This document shows positions 24,427 to 33,088 of a stretch of 64,000 bases of DNA, piece by piece. Location of the stretch: positions 1 through 64,000 of the forward strand of contig CALBKH010000083.1 in the NCBI GenBank assembly GCA_937892955.1. Reading direction: 5' to 3'. The DNA comes from an uncultured Alphaproteobacteria bacterium (GTDB taxonomy: Bacteria > Pseudomonadota > Alphaproteobacteria > Rhizobiales > Ancalomicrobiaceae). Both the position numbers and the translations under genes were made by a program. The notes beneath the pieces were generated by a model, which saw nothing but the letters and a program-made list of their open reading frames with translations, did not search any database and was not told the DNA's origin. Numbering within the stretch: position 1 is the stretch's first letter; the number at the start of each line of letters is the position of its first letter.

Positions 24427-24876
24427 ATGACTTCGCCACTCATCGCCGCTCTCGGTGAGCGCCACGGACTGCCGACGATCGACGAGACCACCGTCGACGC
24501 CTTCCTCGCACCCGCCGCCGGCGAGCCGGAGCACACGCTGCTGTTCTTCACCGGCGATCCGGCGACCCGCGCCGAGACGCTCGATGTCGCGGTCGTGTTG
24601 CCCGAGCTTCTCGCCGCCTTCCAGCATCGGCTGCGCGGTGCGGTCGTGGCCCGCGTCGCCGAGACCGGGCTCGCCGCTCGCTTCCGCGTCGCCGTCCACC
24701 CGAGCCTGGTGGTCACGCGTGGTGCCGACCCGGTCGCCGTCTTCCCCAAGATCCGCGACTGGTCGGAGTACATGGACAGGATCGACGCGGCGCTGGCGCC
24801 CGACGCCCCGGTCCTTCCGGCCGAGAGCCGGCCGCGCACCGAATTCACCTACACCACCGCGCACGGGGGAGAATGA
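24427..24876 (+). CDS. hupG: HupG (HyaE/HoxO-family) hydrogenase accessory protein
   Basis: This 149-residue thioredoxin-fold protein lacks the redox CxxC. The family stretches HTLLFFTGDPATRAETLDVAVVLPEL at about 36-61 and FRVAVHPSLVVTRGA near 83-97 are visible. HyaE/HoxO proteins bind the small subunit and protect its clusters during assembly in oxygen-tolerant systems, which agrees with the six-cysteine HupS. ATG 24427 follows GGAGG; the stop overlaps the hupH start (ATGA). Confidence 0.9.
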   Translation: MTSPLIAALGERHGLPTIDETTVDAFLAPAAGEPEHTLLFFTGDPATRAETLDVAVVLPELLAAFQHRLRGAVVARVAETGLAARFRVAVHPSLVVTRGADPVAVFPKIRDWSEYMDRIDAALAPDAPVLPAESRPRTEFTYTTAHGGE

Positions 24877-25757
24877 CCATGAAAGCGGGTTTCTGGGTCG
24901 CCCCGGAGGGCGAAGACGGCGGCGTGTCGATGATGCCGATCGGCATCGACGAGACCGCTTCGGGTTTCGCCGGCCGCTCCGGCCTGACCGGCGCCGGCAC
25001 CATCTCCTTCCTCGCCACAGCGAGCGCCGCCGACCTGATCGAGCGCTGCCCGAAGGTGGCCGACCTGCTGCCGCAGCTCGTCGCCGCCCTGGAGACGCAG
25101 GCGGCCGAGGCGCCGAGCCGGCTCTTCGATCTCGCAGGCTACGGCGCCGACGACCTCACCCTGATCGGCGAGGTGCTCGGTGAAGGCGAGGTCTCCGCCA
25201 CCGTGGCGCTGCCCGAGGGCGTCGTCGCCCAGGTGCAGGAATCGGTGATGGCCGGCCTGTGGCGCGTGCGCTTCACCGATGCGTCGGGTGCGCTCGTCGC
25301 CGACTACGTCGAGGCCGCCTCGATCCCGGCGGCGGTGGAGCGCGCCGCGGCGATGGCTCCGGTGCTGGAGAGCTTCGGCATCCCGCCGGAAGGCGCCATG
25401 AACGTCATGCCGGTCCTGACCGAGATCCGCGACCGCGCCGCCGCGCACGAGAAGGGTGCGGCCTCGCACACCATCACCTTCTCGCTCTTCCCCATGTCGG
25501 ACGCCGACATGACCTTCCTCCAGGACAGCCTCGGCCCCGGGCCGATCCGTATCCTGTCGCGCGGCTACGGCACCTGCCGGATCGTCGCCACCGGTGCCCG
25601 CAACGTCTGGTCGGTTCAATTCTTCAACGCCATGGACACCATCGTCCTCGACACTTTGGAGATCGGCGACGTACCGGTCACGGCGCGCGCCGCGGTCGAG
25701 GACTTCCGCGATTCGGCCGAGCGTCTGAAAGAGATCGAGGAGGCCTATTTCCGATGA
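24873..25757 (+). CDS. hupH: HupH (HyaF/HoxQ-family) hydrogenase expression protein
   Basis: This 294-residue member of the HyaF family has the N-terminal FWVAPEGEDGGVSMMPIG and the repeated C-terminal domain with FLQDSLGPGPIRILSRGYGTCRI and VWSVQFFNAMDTIVLDTLEIGDVP. The paralogues act with HupG on small-subunit maturation. It overlaps hupG by four bases and its stop overlaps the hupI start. An alternative ATG six bases downstream (24879) is possible. Confidence 0.92.
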   Translation: MTMKAGFWVAPEGEDGGVSMMPIGIDETASGFAGRSGLTGAGTISFLATASAADLIERCPKVADLLPQLVAALETQAAEAPSRLFDLAGYGADDLTLIGEVLGEGEVSATVALPEGVVAQVQESVMAGLWRVRFTDASGALVADYVEAASIPAAVERAAAMAPVLESFGIPPEGAMNVMPVLTEIRDRAAAHEKGAASHTITFSLFPMSDADMTFLQDSLGPGPIRILSRGYGTCRIVATGARNVWSVQFFNAMDTIVLDTLEIGDVPVTARAAVEDFRDSAERLKEIEEAYFR

Positions 25758-25984
25758 GTTCCTTCGAGAACTTCGGCGTGATCGGCGACGTGACGGCGGA
25801 AGCGCGCATGGAATGCGGTATCTGCTGGCACGTCTACGAGCCGGCGGAGGGCGATCCCGTCTGGCAGATCGCGGCCGGCACCGCCTTCACCGACCTGCCG
25901 GAGGACTGGCGCTGCCCCAACTGCGACGCGCCACGCTCGAAGTTCATGGCGCTCGAAGCGGAGGGAGGCGGTCGTGACGGCTGA
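25754..25984 (+). CDS. hupI: Rubredoxin HupI (HoxR-type)
   Basis: A 76-residue rubredoxin. Iron ligands are the cysteines of MECGICW (about 20-23) and WRCPNCDAPRSKF (about 54-57). Unlike ordinary rubredoxins it has an N-terminal extension of about 18 residues, typical of HupI/HoxR. HoxR is needed for cluster assembly of oxygen-tolerant membrane hydrogenase in air. It overlaps hupH by four bases and hupJ by eleven. Confidence 0.93.
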   Translation: MSSFENFGVIGDVTAEARMECGICWHVYEPAEGDPVWQIAAGTAFTDLPEDWRCPNCDAPRSKFMALEAEGGGRDG

Positions 25985-26507
25985 GGCGACGCGCGAACGG
26001 CAGGCGCGCGACGCCGCGGCGGTGGCCGCCGGCGAGACCCTGGCGCGAATCTACGGCGACATCGCCGAGCGCTCGATGCGCGACCTGCCGGTCTACAATC
26101 CGAAACTTCGCGTCGAGGCCGTCGGCTTCCACGACGACGGTTTTCGAGTGATCGGCATCGTCGCCACGCCGTGGTTCATGAACGCGGTGGTCGCCGCCTC
26201 GCCGCTCGGACCGGCGGCGGTGGAGGTCTCACCCGGATCGACCGTCACCCACGACCTGCCGAGCGGTGCCTACGACTTCGTCGCCGGCACCCTCGACGGC
26301 TTCGGCCGCCTCGACAGCCTGTCGCTGTTCTCGCCGATGTTCCGTTTCGAAGACCCTGAGGCGGTCACCGCCACCGCCGAAGCGGCGATGGCGGAACTGC
26401 TTCGCCCGCCGCAGCCGGCGAAGACCGAGACCCCGGCGCCGACGGCGCTCGACCGCCGTGCCCTGCTCTTCGGCCGCAAACCGCGGAACGAGACCGCCGC
26501 GCCATGA
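25974..26507 (+). CDS. hupJ: HupJ (HybE/HoxT-family) hydrogenase assembly chaperone
   Basis: The 177-residue product has a HybE domain: YGDIAERSMRDLPVYNPKLRVEAVGF at about 26-51 and VIATPWFMNAVV/LPSGAYDFVAGTLDGFGRLDSLSLFSPMF through about 130. The C-terminal 45 residues are Pro/Ala/Thr-rich with ALDRRALLFGR at the end, as often seen after HybE domains. The start is GTG 25974, inside the end of hupI. In related bacteria it assists small-subunit maturation. Overlaps hupK by four bases. Confidence 0.9.
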   Translation: MTAEATRERQARDAAAVAAGETLARIYGDIAERSMRDLPVYNPKLRVEAVGFHDDGFRVIGIVATPWFMNAVVAASPLGPAAVEVSPGSTVTHDLPSGAYDFVAGTLDGFGRLDSLSLFSPMFRFEDPEAVTATAEAAMAELLRPPQPAKTETPAPTALDRRALLFGRKPRNETAAP

Positions 26508-27619
26508 CCACCCCCACCACCTCCTTCGGTCCGGGCGCCATCGCCCTCACCGTCACCGTGGCGCCGCCCGCCGAGGGCGGCCGCGTCGAGGCGGTCCGTA
26601 TCGCCTCGACCCGGCCGGTCGGCTTCTCCTCGGCGCTCTTCGTCAATCGCTCGGCCGACGAGATCCCGGCCCTGGTCGGCCGGCTCCATTCCCTCTGCGG
26701 CCTCTCCCATGCGACCGCCGCGGCCATGGCCGCCGCCGCCGCTCGCGGCGAGGACGCGACCACGGTCGCCACCGTCCGCTTCGACGGGCTCCTCGCCGAA
26801 CGGCTCGGCGAACACCTGCGCTCCACCTTCCTCGGTCCGGCCGGCACCCCCCCCGGCGAGGTGCCGCGCGAGATGCTCGCCGACCTGCGCGCCGTCCTCG
26901 CCGCAACCCGCGAACTGGCGGCGACCACCGCCGAACCGATGCCCTCCGGCGCTCGCCGCGCCGCGATCGGCCGCGCCCGCGCCGGCCTCGAGCGGCTCGG
27001 TCTCGTCCTCGACCGCGCCGGCCGCCTCGACATGCCGCCGGCTTCCTGGGCCGCCGGCGTCGTCGAGCGCTTCGGCGCGGCGAGCGGCGATATCCACCTT
27101 TCCGCCGATCCGCTCACCGCCGCCGACGACGAGGCGGTGGTCGCCGCCCTCGCCGCCGATCCGACCGGCTTCGCCGCCGCACCGCGCCTCGCCGACCGCC
27201 GTCCCGAGACCGGTCCCCTCGCCCGCGCCGGCTCGGGCGAACGCATCGCCGCCCGCCTCGGCGAGATCGCCGCGGCCGGCCGTCTGCTCGACGCCCGGTC
27301 GCAGACGCGGGCCCGCGCCCTCGACGCCTGGGCGCGCGCCGCATCGATCGATTTCCGTACGGGATATGCCGCCGTGGAAAGCCCGCGCGGCCGGCTCCAT
27401 CATCTCGTCCGTCTCGACGGTATCGGACGCGTCGCCTTCTATGCCATTCTGGCGCCGACAGAATGGAATTTCGGCGCCGACGGCCCCTTCGTCGCGACCA
27501 TCCGGGCCAATCGGCCGACGGCGGACGATGCGGGCCGCGCTCGGGTGGAACGGATCGCCGCCGCCTTCGACCCCTGCGTCGGCTTCGCGGTGAGCGTGGA
27601 GGAACGTGGTCGTGCATGA
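26504..27619 (+). CDS. hupK: HupK, degenerate hydrogenase-large-subunit-like assembly protein
   Basis: This 371-residue protein is distantly related to hydrogenase large subunits. The N-terminal cysteine pair is absent. The C-terminal FDPCVGFAV keeps only one cysteine of DPCxxC, and LAPTEWNFGADGPF echoes the family's TTWNxSPRD region. HupK is thought to act as a scaffold for the iron cofactor together with HypC/HupF, not as an enzyme. The product is rich in Ala and Arg. It overlaps hypA by eight bases. Confidence 0.88.
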   Translation: MTTPTTSFGPGAIALTVTVAPPAEGGRVEAVRIASTRPVGFSSALFVNRSADEIPALVGRLHSLCGLSHATAAAMAAAAARGEDATTVATVRFDGLLAERLGEHLRSTFLGPAGTPPGEVPREMLADLRAVLAATRELAATTAEPMPSGARRAAIGRARAGLERLGLVLDRAGRLDMPPASWAAGVVERFGAASGDIHLSADPLTAADDEAVVAALAADPTGFAAAPRLADRRPETGPLARAGSGERIAARLGEIAAAGRLLDARSQTRARALDAWARAASIDFRTGYAAVESPRGRLHHLVRLDGIGRVAFYAILAPTEWNFGADGPFVATIRANRPTADDAGRARVERIAAAFDPCVGFAVSVEERGRA

Positions 27620-27953
27620 GATGTCGCTCATGGAGAGCGTCCTCGAGATCGTCGAGGAAGAAGCGAGGAAGGCGGGCGCGACCAAGGTCAAGGCGGTGCG
27701 CCTCGACATCGGCGAACTGTCCCACGTCGAGCCCGAGGCGATGCGCTTCTGCTTCGACGCGGTGGTGCGCGGCACCATCGCCGCGGAAGCGGCGCTGGAG
27801 ATCGTCCGGGTGCCGGGCCAGGGCTGGTGTATGGACTGCTGCGAGACGGTGGCGCTTTCCGAACGCTTCGGCGCCTGCCCGAAATGCGGCAATCACAGAG
27901 TTCAGATGACGTCGGGCGACGACATGCGGGTCGCCGAGTTGGAGGTGGAGTGA
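27612..27953 (+). CDS. hypA: Nickel insertion protein HypA
   Basis: HypA brings nickel to the large subunit together with HypB. The start is set at GTG 27612 because nickel binding needs His2 (MHEMSLMES), and GGAGGAA lies about 8 bases upstream; an in-frame GTG two codons earlier would bury it. The product has 113 residues, the normal length. The zinc site is formed by CMDC near 76-79 and CPKC near 93-96. The stop overlaps the hypB start (TGATG). Confidence 0.94.
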   Translation: MHEMSLMESVLEIVEEEARKAGATKVKAVRLDIGELSHVEPEAMRFCFDAVVRGTIAAEAALEIVRVPGQGWCMDCCETVALSERFGACPKCGNHRVQMTSGDDMRVAELEVE

Positions 27954-29074
27954 TGTGCACGGTCTGCGGCTGCGGTCAGGCGACGGTCGAGGGCAAGAAG
28001 GTCGAAGGGCACGATCACGGCCACGGCCACGATCACCACCACCACGATCATGATCACGGACATTCCCACGACCACGATCATGTCCACGATCACGACCATG
28101 CCCACCCGCACGGCCACGACCACGTGCATGCCCACAGCCACGAGCACGACCACGGCGACGGCCACGTCCATTCCCATGCCCACATCCATGGTCACGATCA
28201 CGGCCACGACCATGCGCACGCCCACGGCCATGCCCATGTGCACACCCACGACCATGATCACGGGCACGATCATTCCCACTCCCATGACCACGTGCACGGC
28301 CCGGGCTGCGGGCACGATCACGACCACGGCCACGTCGTCCGTTCGGAAGACGCGATCGACTACGGCGCCGGCCTCGCCGGCGTCCACGTTCCGGGCCTCG
28401 CGCAGGAGCGCATCGTCAAGATCGAGCGCGACATCCTCGGCAAGAACGACGGCCTCGCCCGCGCCAACCGCCGCCGCCTCGCCGAGAAGGGCGTCTTCGC
28501 CCTGAACCTCGTCTCCTCCCCCGGTTCGGGCAAGACGACGCTGCTGGTCAAGGCGATCTCGGATCTGAAGGAGAAGCACGCCATCGCCGTGGTCGAGGGC
28601 GATCAGCAGACCTCCAACGACGCCGAGCGCATCCGCGCCACGGGGGTCAGGGCGATCCAGGTCAACACCGGCAAGGGCTGCCACCTCGACGCCTCGATGG
28701 TCGGCCACGCCCTCGACGACCTCGATCTCGAGCAGAATTCGGTCCTGTTCATCGAGAACGTCGGCAATCTCGTCTGCCCGGCCGCCTTCGACCTCGGCGA
28801 GGCCCACAAGGTGGTGGTGCTGTCGGTGACCGAGGGCGAGGACAAGCCGCTCAAGTACCCGGACATGTTCGCCGCCGCCGACCTGATGCTGCTCAACAAG
28901 GCCGACCTGCTGCCGCATCTCGACTTCGACGTCGAGGCCTGCATCGCCAACGCGCTGAAGGTCAATCCGCGCCTCCAGGTGATGACCGTGTCGGCCCGCT
29001 CGGGCGAAGGCATGGCTGTCTTCTACGCCTGGATCGCCGCCCGCGCCGCGCTCGCCGCCCGCCCGGCGAACTGA
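27953..29074 (+). CDS. hypB: Nickel-storing GTPase HypB with very long histidine-rich segment
   Basis: HypB hydrolyses GTP to drive nickel insertion. The 373-residue product starts with MCTVCGCG (the high-affinity nickel motif). Residues about 20-130 are then almost alternating His with Asp/Gly/Ala/Val/Ser; I count about 53 histidines, far more than the 15-25 of well-known nickel-storing HypB proteins. The GTPase domain has SSPGSGKTTL near 188-197, EGDQQTSND, ENVGNLVCPA (zinc/nickel site Cys) and NKADLL. The histidine region should store many nickel ions. No nickel permease gene is seen in this locus, so storage may matter. The in-frame repeat of CAC/CAT-GAC codons makes this region prone to expansion. 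Confidence 0.96.
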   Translation: MCTVCGCGQATVEGKKVEGHDHGHGHDHHHHDHDHGHSHDHDHVHDHDHAHPHGHDHVHAHSHEHDHGDGHVHSHAHIHGHDHGHDHAHAHGHAHVHTHDHDHGHDHSHSHDHVHGPGCGHDHDHGHVVRSEDAIDYGAGLAGVHVPGLAQERIVKIERDILGKNDGLARANRRRLAEKGVFALNLVSSPGSGKTTLLVKAISDLKEKHAIAVVEGDQQTSNDAERIRATGVRAIQVNTGKGCHLDASMVGHALDDLDLEQNSVLFIENVGNLVCPAAFDLGEAHKVVVLSVTEGEDKPLKYPDMFAAADLMLLNKADLLPHLDFDVEACIANALKVNPRLQVMTVSARSGEGMAVFYAWIAARAALAARPAN

Positions 29075-29088
29075 GGGAACCGCCGCCG

Positions 29089-31683
29089 ATGAACCACGGA
29101 CCCGCCGGCGACGCGCTCGTTCGCCTCTTCGCCGATGGCGGAGAGGTCGAGCGGCTGCGCATCCGCCTGCGCGGTGCGGTCCAGGGCGTCGGCATGCGTC
29201 CCTTCGTCCACGGTCTCGCCGCTCGTCACGGGATCTCCGGTCTGGTGCTCAACGACGGCGACGGCGTCGTGATCGAGGCCGAGGGCACCGACGTCGCCGC
29301 TTTCGTCGCGGCGCTGACGGCGGAGAAACCGCCACTCGCCTCGATCGATTCCGTCGAGACGGAGCCGATGTCCCCGACCGGCGAGAGCGGCTTCCGCATC
29401 GTCGAGAGCGTCGCCTCCAAGGCCCGCACCCGCGTCCCCGCCGACGCCGCGACCTGCGAGGCCTGCCTCGACGACCTCTACGACCCCGAGAGCCGGTTCC
29501 ACCTCTACCCCTTCGTCAACTGCACCCACTGCGGCCCGCGCTACACCATCACCGCCCATCTGCCCTACGACCGGCCGCAGACGGCGATGGCCGGCTTCCC
29601 GATGTGCGCGGCCTGCGCGAGCGACTATCGCGATCCGACGAACCGCCGTTTCCACGCCGAACCGATCGCTTGTCCGACCTGTGGACCGAAGCTGCGCGTG
29701 GTGTGGCGACGCGGGGAAGGCTCGGCGGGGCGCGGCCTCGGACCGGAAGGCGACGTTCCATCCGTCGGGCTCCCGGTCGGGCCCGCCGGTCGCTCCATCG
29801 TCCCCTCCCCCCTCGAGGAGGAGGGACAGGGAGGGGGGGCTGCGGCCCATCCGCGCGCGCCGATGGTCGAAACGAGCACCGTGCCCTCCCTCTCTGTCTC
29901 TCCCCCTCCAGGGGGGAGAGAACCGGATGAGACTGCCGACGACCAATCGGCACCTTCGCTCGAGGCGAGGTCGTCGGCGGAAGGTGGCCCTTCCCTCCCC
30001 CCCATCGCCGAGATCGTCGCGGCGCTCCGCGCCGGGAAGATCGTCGCGGTGAAGGGCATCGGCGGCTTCCATCTGATGTGCGACGCGCGCTCCGAGACTG
30101 CGGTCGCCGAACTCAGGCGGCGCAAGGCGCGCGACGCCAAGCCCTTCGCGGTGATGGTGGCCAATGCCGCTTCGCTCGACGGCATCGCCGTCGTCGGGGA
30201 CGTCGAGCGCGACCTCTTCCTCTCCGCCGCCGCGCCGATCGTCGTCATGGACGCGGTGCCCGGCGCGCTCGCCCCGTCCATCGCCCCGAACCTCTCCCGC
30301 ATCGGCGTCATGCGCGCCTACGCCCCGCTCCATCATCTGATCTTCCGGGAAGCCGTCGGGGGCGAGGTGGCCGCCCGCGATCGTGAGGCGGCGAACGATT
30401 TCGTCGTCGTCGCCACTTCGGCCAATCCCGGTGGCGAACCGCTGGTCATCGACGACGCCGACGCCCGCCGCCGCCTCGGCGGCATCGCCGACCTGATCGT
30501 CGGCCACGACCGGCCGATCGTCATCCGCGCCGACGACTCGGTTGCCCAGGTGATCGCCGGCAAGCCGAGCCTGATCCGCCGCGCCAAGGGCTTCGTGCCC
30601 AACCCCGTCGATCTCGGATCGGACGGCCCGGTGGTGCTGGCGACCGGCGCCCACCTCAAGGCGACCGTCACCGTCACCCGCGGCCGCGAGGCCTTCGTCT
30701 CGCAACATGTCGGCGATCTCGACACCGTCGAGACGGTGAAGTTCTACCGCGAGACCGCGGCCCACCTCCTGTCGCTCCTCGACGTGAAGCCGGAGATCGT
30801 CGCCTGCGATCTCCATCCCGACTTCCGCTCGTCGCGGTTCGCCCTCGAGTTCGACGCGCCCGTCCTGCCCGTTCAGCACCACGCCGCCCATGTCGCGGCC
30901 ATCGCCGCCGAGCACGGCATCGTCGAGCCGATCCTCGGCCTCGCCCTCGACGGCATCGGCCACGGCGACGACGGGTCGGCCTGGGGCGGCGAGTTCATCC
31001 GCGTCTCCGGCGCCTCCTGGCGGCGCCTCGGCCATCTCGCCCCGCTGGCGCTGCCCGGCGGCGACAAGGCGGCGCGCGAGCCCTGGCGCATGGCGGTCGC
31101 CGCCCTGCACGCCATCGGCGAGGCCGAACGCGCCCGCGCCCTCTTCGCCGACGAACCGCTTCTCGCCCCCCTTCTCGCCCGCCTCGACACCGGACGCGAG
31201 GCGACCACCACCTCGCTCGGCCGGCTCTTCGACGCCGTCGCCGGCCTCGCCGGCTTGCGCCGCCGCCAGGACCACGAGGGTCAGGCGGCGATGGAGCTCG
31301 AAGCCCTGATGGTCGAAGCGAAACACGGCAGCGGCCTGTTCCGGCTGGCGAACGGCGTCCTCGACTTCTCGCCGCTCCTGGTCGAACTCGCCCGGCCGGG
31401 TGTGCGCCCGCGCTGTGTCGCCGAGTTCTTCCACGGCACGCTGATCGACGGCCTCGCGACCCTGGTCGCCACCCACGCCCGGCATGGCGAGGCGATCGCG
31501 CTGGGCGGCGGTTGCCTGATGAACCGGGTGCTGGCCGAAGGCCTCGTCGCGGCACTGACCGCGCGCGGCTTCCGTCCGCTTCTCGCTCATGCCGTTCCCG
31601 CCAACGACGGCGGCCTGTCGCTCGGCCAGGCGGCCCTCGCCCGTGCCCATGCCGCATCCCGACCGACACCGAAGATCCCCTGA
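29089..31683 (+). CDS. hypF: Carbamoyltransferase HypF with repeat-derived insertion
   Basis: HypF turns carbamoyl phosphate into the thiocarbamate on HypE that becomes the CN ligands. Domains in order: acylphosphatase (about 23-106, RGAVQGVGMRPFVHGLA), zinc fingers with four C-x2-C pairs (about 123-198, ending CPTCGPKLRV), YrdC-like domain (from about 305, KIVAVKGIGGFHLMCDA), then the Kae1-like domain with VQHHAAHVAAI and LGGGCLMNRVL. At 864 residues it is about 100 longer than usual. The excess is residues about 205-302, a Gly/Pro/Ser/Glu-rich stretch between zinc fingers and YrdC domain. The DNA there (29701-29995) contains two inverted copies of a G/C-tract repeat. The reading frame stays open, so the protein is probably active with a long loop. 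Start ATG 29089 is 15 bases after hypB. Confidence 0.95.
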   Translation: MNHGPAGDALVRLFADGGEVERLRIRLRGAVQGVGMRPFVHGLAARHGISGLVLNDGDGVVIEAEGTDVAAFVAALTAEKPPLASIDSVETEPMSPTGESGFRIVESVASKARTRVPADAATCEACLDDLYDPESRFHLYPFVNCTHCGPRYTITAHLPYDRPQTAMAGFPMCAACASDYRDPTNRRFHAEPIACPTCGPKLRVVWRRGEGSAGRGLGPEGDVPSVGLPVGPAGRSIVPSPLEEEGQGGGAAAHPRAPMVETSTVPSLSVSPPPGGREPDETADDQSAPSLEARSSAEGGPSLPPIAEIVAALRAGKIVAVKGIGGFHLMCDARSETAVAELRRRKARDAKPFAVMVANAASLDGIAVVGDVERDLFLSAAAPIVVMDAVPGALAPSIAPNLSRIGVMRAYAPLHHLIFREAVGGEVAARDREAANDFVVVATSANPGGEPLVIDDADARRRLGGIADLIVGHDRPIVIRADDSVAQVIAGKPSLIRRAKGFVPNPVDLGSDGPVVLATGAHLKATVTVTRGREAFVSQHVGDLDTVETVKFYRETAAHLLSLLDVKPEIVACDLHPDFRSSRFALEFDAPVLPVQHHAAHVAAIAAEHGIVEPILGLALDGIGHGDDGSAWGGEFIRVSGASWRRLGHLAPLALPGGDKAAREPWRMAVAALHAIGEAERARALFADEPLLAPLLARLDTGREATTTSLGRLFDAVAGLAGLRRRQDHEGQAAMELEALMVEAKHGSGLFRLANGVLDFSPLLVELARPGVRPRCVAEFFHGTLIDGLATLVATHARHGEAIALGGGCLMNRVLAEGLVAALTARGFRPLLAHAVPANDGGLSLGQAALARAHAASRPTPKIP
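29801..29930. repeat. Inverted pair of G/C-tract repeats inside hypF
   Basis: The forward copy (about 29801-29840) reads TCCCCCCTCGAGGAGGAGGG then ACAGGGAGGGGGG. The reverse complement of 29884-29923 reads TCCCCCCTGGAGGGGGAGAG then ACAGAGAGGGAGGG. The two copies are therefore the same element in opposite orientation about 40 bases apart. Elements of this look are common between genes in Hyphomicrobiales; here the pair is translated as part of HypF. Confidence 0.75.
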
Positions 31684-31700
31684 AGAGGAGACGTCCCCCC

Positions 31701-31934
31701 ATGTGTCTCGCCATCCCCGCTCTGGTGAGCGAACTGCTCCCCGACGACATGGCCAAGGTCAGTCTCGACGGCGTCACCAAGGAGATCTCGATCGCCATGG
31801 TCGAGGACGTGAAGCCCGGCGACTACGTCATCATCCACGTCGGCTATGCGCTGTCGAAGATCGACGCCGACGAGGCCGAGAAGACTCTGGCCCTGCTCGC
31901 GGAAGCCGGCGCACTCCAGGGAGCGGCCGAATGA
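31701..31934 (+). CDS. hypC: Hydrogenase assembly chaperone HypC
   Basis: The 77-residue product begins with MCLAIPALV, Cys2 being the iron-unit ligand, and carries the family segments ISIAMVEDVKPGDYVIIHVGYALSKID and the C-terminal DEAEKTLALLAEAG. It carries the Fe(CN)2CO precursor between HypD and the large subunit. AAGAGGAG at 31682-31689 lies upstream. The stop overlaps the hypD start (ATGA). Confidence 0.96.
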   Translation: MCLAIPALVSELLPDDMAKVSLDGVTKEISIAMVEDVKPGDYVIIHVGYALSKIDADEAEKTLALLAEAGALQGAAE

Positions 31935-33088
31935 AATACGTCGACGAATACCGCGACGGCAAACTCGCCCGCGCCATCGCCGAGACCATCCGCGCCGAAG
32001 CGGATCCGGCGAAGACCTACCATTTCATGGAGTTCTGCGGCGGCCACACCCATGCGATCTCGCGCTACGGCCTCGAGGACCTGCTGCCGGCCAACGTGCG
32101 CATGATCCACGGCCCCGGCTGCCCGGTCTGCGTCCTGCCGATCGGCCGCATCGACGAGGCGCTGGAGCTGGCGAAGAACCCGAGGGTGACGCTCCTCACC
32201 TACGCCGACCTGATGCGCGTGCCCGGCTCCAAGGGCCGCAGCCTCCTCAAGGCCAAGGCCGAGGGCTGCGACATCCGCATGATCTATTCGACCCTCGACG
32301 CCATCCGCATCGCCGAGGAGAACCCCGATCGCGAGGTGGTGTTCTTCGCCATCGGCTTCGAGACGACCACCCCGCCGACGGCGCTGGCGCTCAAGACGGC
32401 CGAGAAGAAGGGGCTCACCAACTTCTCGGTGTTCTGCAACCACGTGCTCACCCCCTCGGCGATCCGCGCCATCCTCGAGGCGCCGGCGACCGGCAAGCTA
32501 CCGCCGGTGAAGATCCAGGGCTTCATCGGCCCGGCCCACGTCTCGGTGGTGATCGGCTCGAAGCCCTACGAGACCTTCGTCGAGGAATTCGGCCAGCGCA
32601 TCGTCGTCTCCGGCTTCGAGCCGCTCGACGTCATGCAGTCGGTGCTGATGCTGGTGCGCCAGGTCAACGAGGGTCGCGCCGCGGTCGAGAACCAGTACAT
32701 CCGCGCCGTGGTGCCGGAGGGCAACGTCGCCGCCCAGAAGCTCTGCGACGACGTCTTCGATCTCCGCGACCGCTTCGAATGGCGCGGCCTCGGCTACATC
32801 GACAACTCGGCGCTGAAGCTGCGCGACGAATACGCCCGCTTCGACGCCGAGAAGCGCTTCGCGGTGACACGGATCCACGCCTCCGACAACCCGGCCTGCG
32901 AATGCGGCGTCATCCTCATCGGCGCCAAGCAGCCGGCCGACTGCAAGCTCTTCGGCACGGTGTGCACCCCCGAGACCCCGATGGGCTCCTGCATGGTGTC
33001 CTCGGAAGGCGCCTGCGCCGCCCACTGGACCTACGGCCGCTTCCGCGACAAGGCCAAGAATCAGGACGAACGGAGAAGAGCGTCGTGA
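31931..33088 (+). CDS. hypD: Hydrogenase formation protein HypD
   Basis: This 385-residue iron-sulfur scaffold on which the Fe(CN)2CO group is built has the conserved MEFCGGHTH at about 34-42 (active cysteine), GPGCPVCVLP near 60-69, AIGFETTTP near 139-147, and C-terminal cluster cysteines in NPACECGVILIG, CKLFGTVCTPETPMGSCMVSSEGAC. It overlaps hypC by four bases, and its stop overlaps the hypE start GTG. Confidence 0.97.
   Translation: MKYVDEYRDGKLARAIAETIRAEADPAKTYHFMEFCGGHTHAISRYGLEDLLPANVRMIHGPGCPVCVLPIGRIDEALELAKNPRVTLLTYADLMRVPGSKGRSLLKAKAEGCDIRMIYSTLDAIRIAEENPDREVVFFAIGFETTTPPTALALKTAEKKGLTNFSVFCNHVLTPSAIRAILEAPATGKLPPVKIQGFIGPAHVSVVIGSKPYETFVEEFGQRIVVSGFEPLDVMQSVLMLVRQVNEGRAAVENQYIRAVVPEGNVAAQKLCDDVFDLRDRFEWRGLGYIDNSALKLRDEYARFDAEKRFAVTRIHASDNPACECGVILIGAKQPADCKLFGTVCTPETPMGSCMVSSEGACAAHWTYGRFRDKAKNQDERRRAS

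Noticed and set aside
26504..27619. Possible decayed second hydrogenase large-subunit gene
   Set aside because: The loss of the cysteine pairs, the position between hupJ and hypA and the overlapping start and stop codons are the normal features of hupK, a functional accessory gene.
28000..28340. Regular short repeats that resemble a tandem or CRISPR-like array
   Set aside because: The periodicity is that of His-Asp/His-Gly codon pairs in hypB; there are no constant repeats with unique spacers.
29701..29995. Possible frameshift, intein or disrupted hypF
   Set aside because: The frame is continuous, both flanking domains are intact, and no splicing motifs are seen; a repeat-derived insertion explains it.
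23780..31934. Two HypC-like genes as a duplication artefact
   Set aside because: The one at 23780 has the longer C-terminus and position of HupF, the one at 31701 is HypC; both are normally present in such loci.
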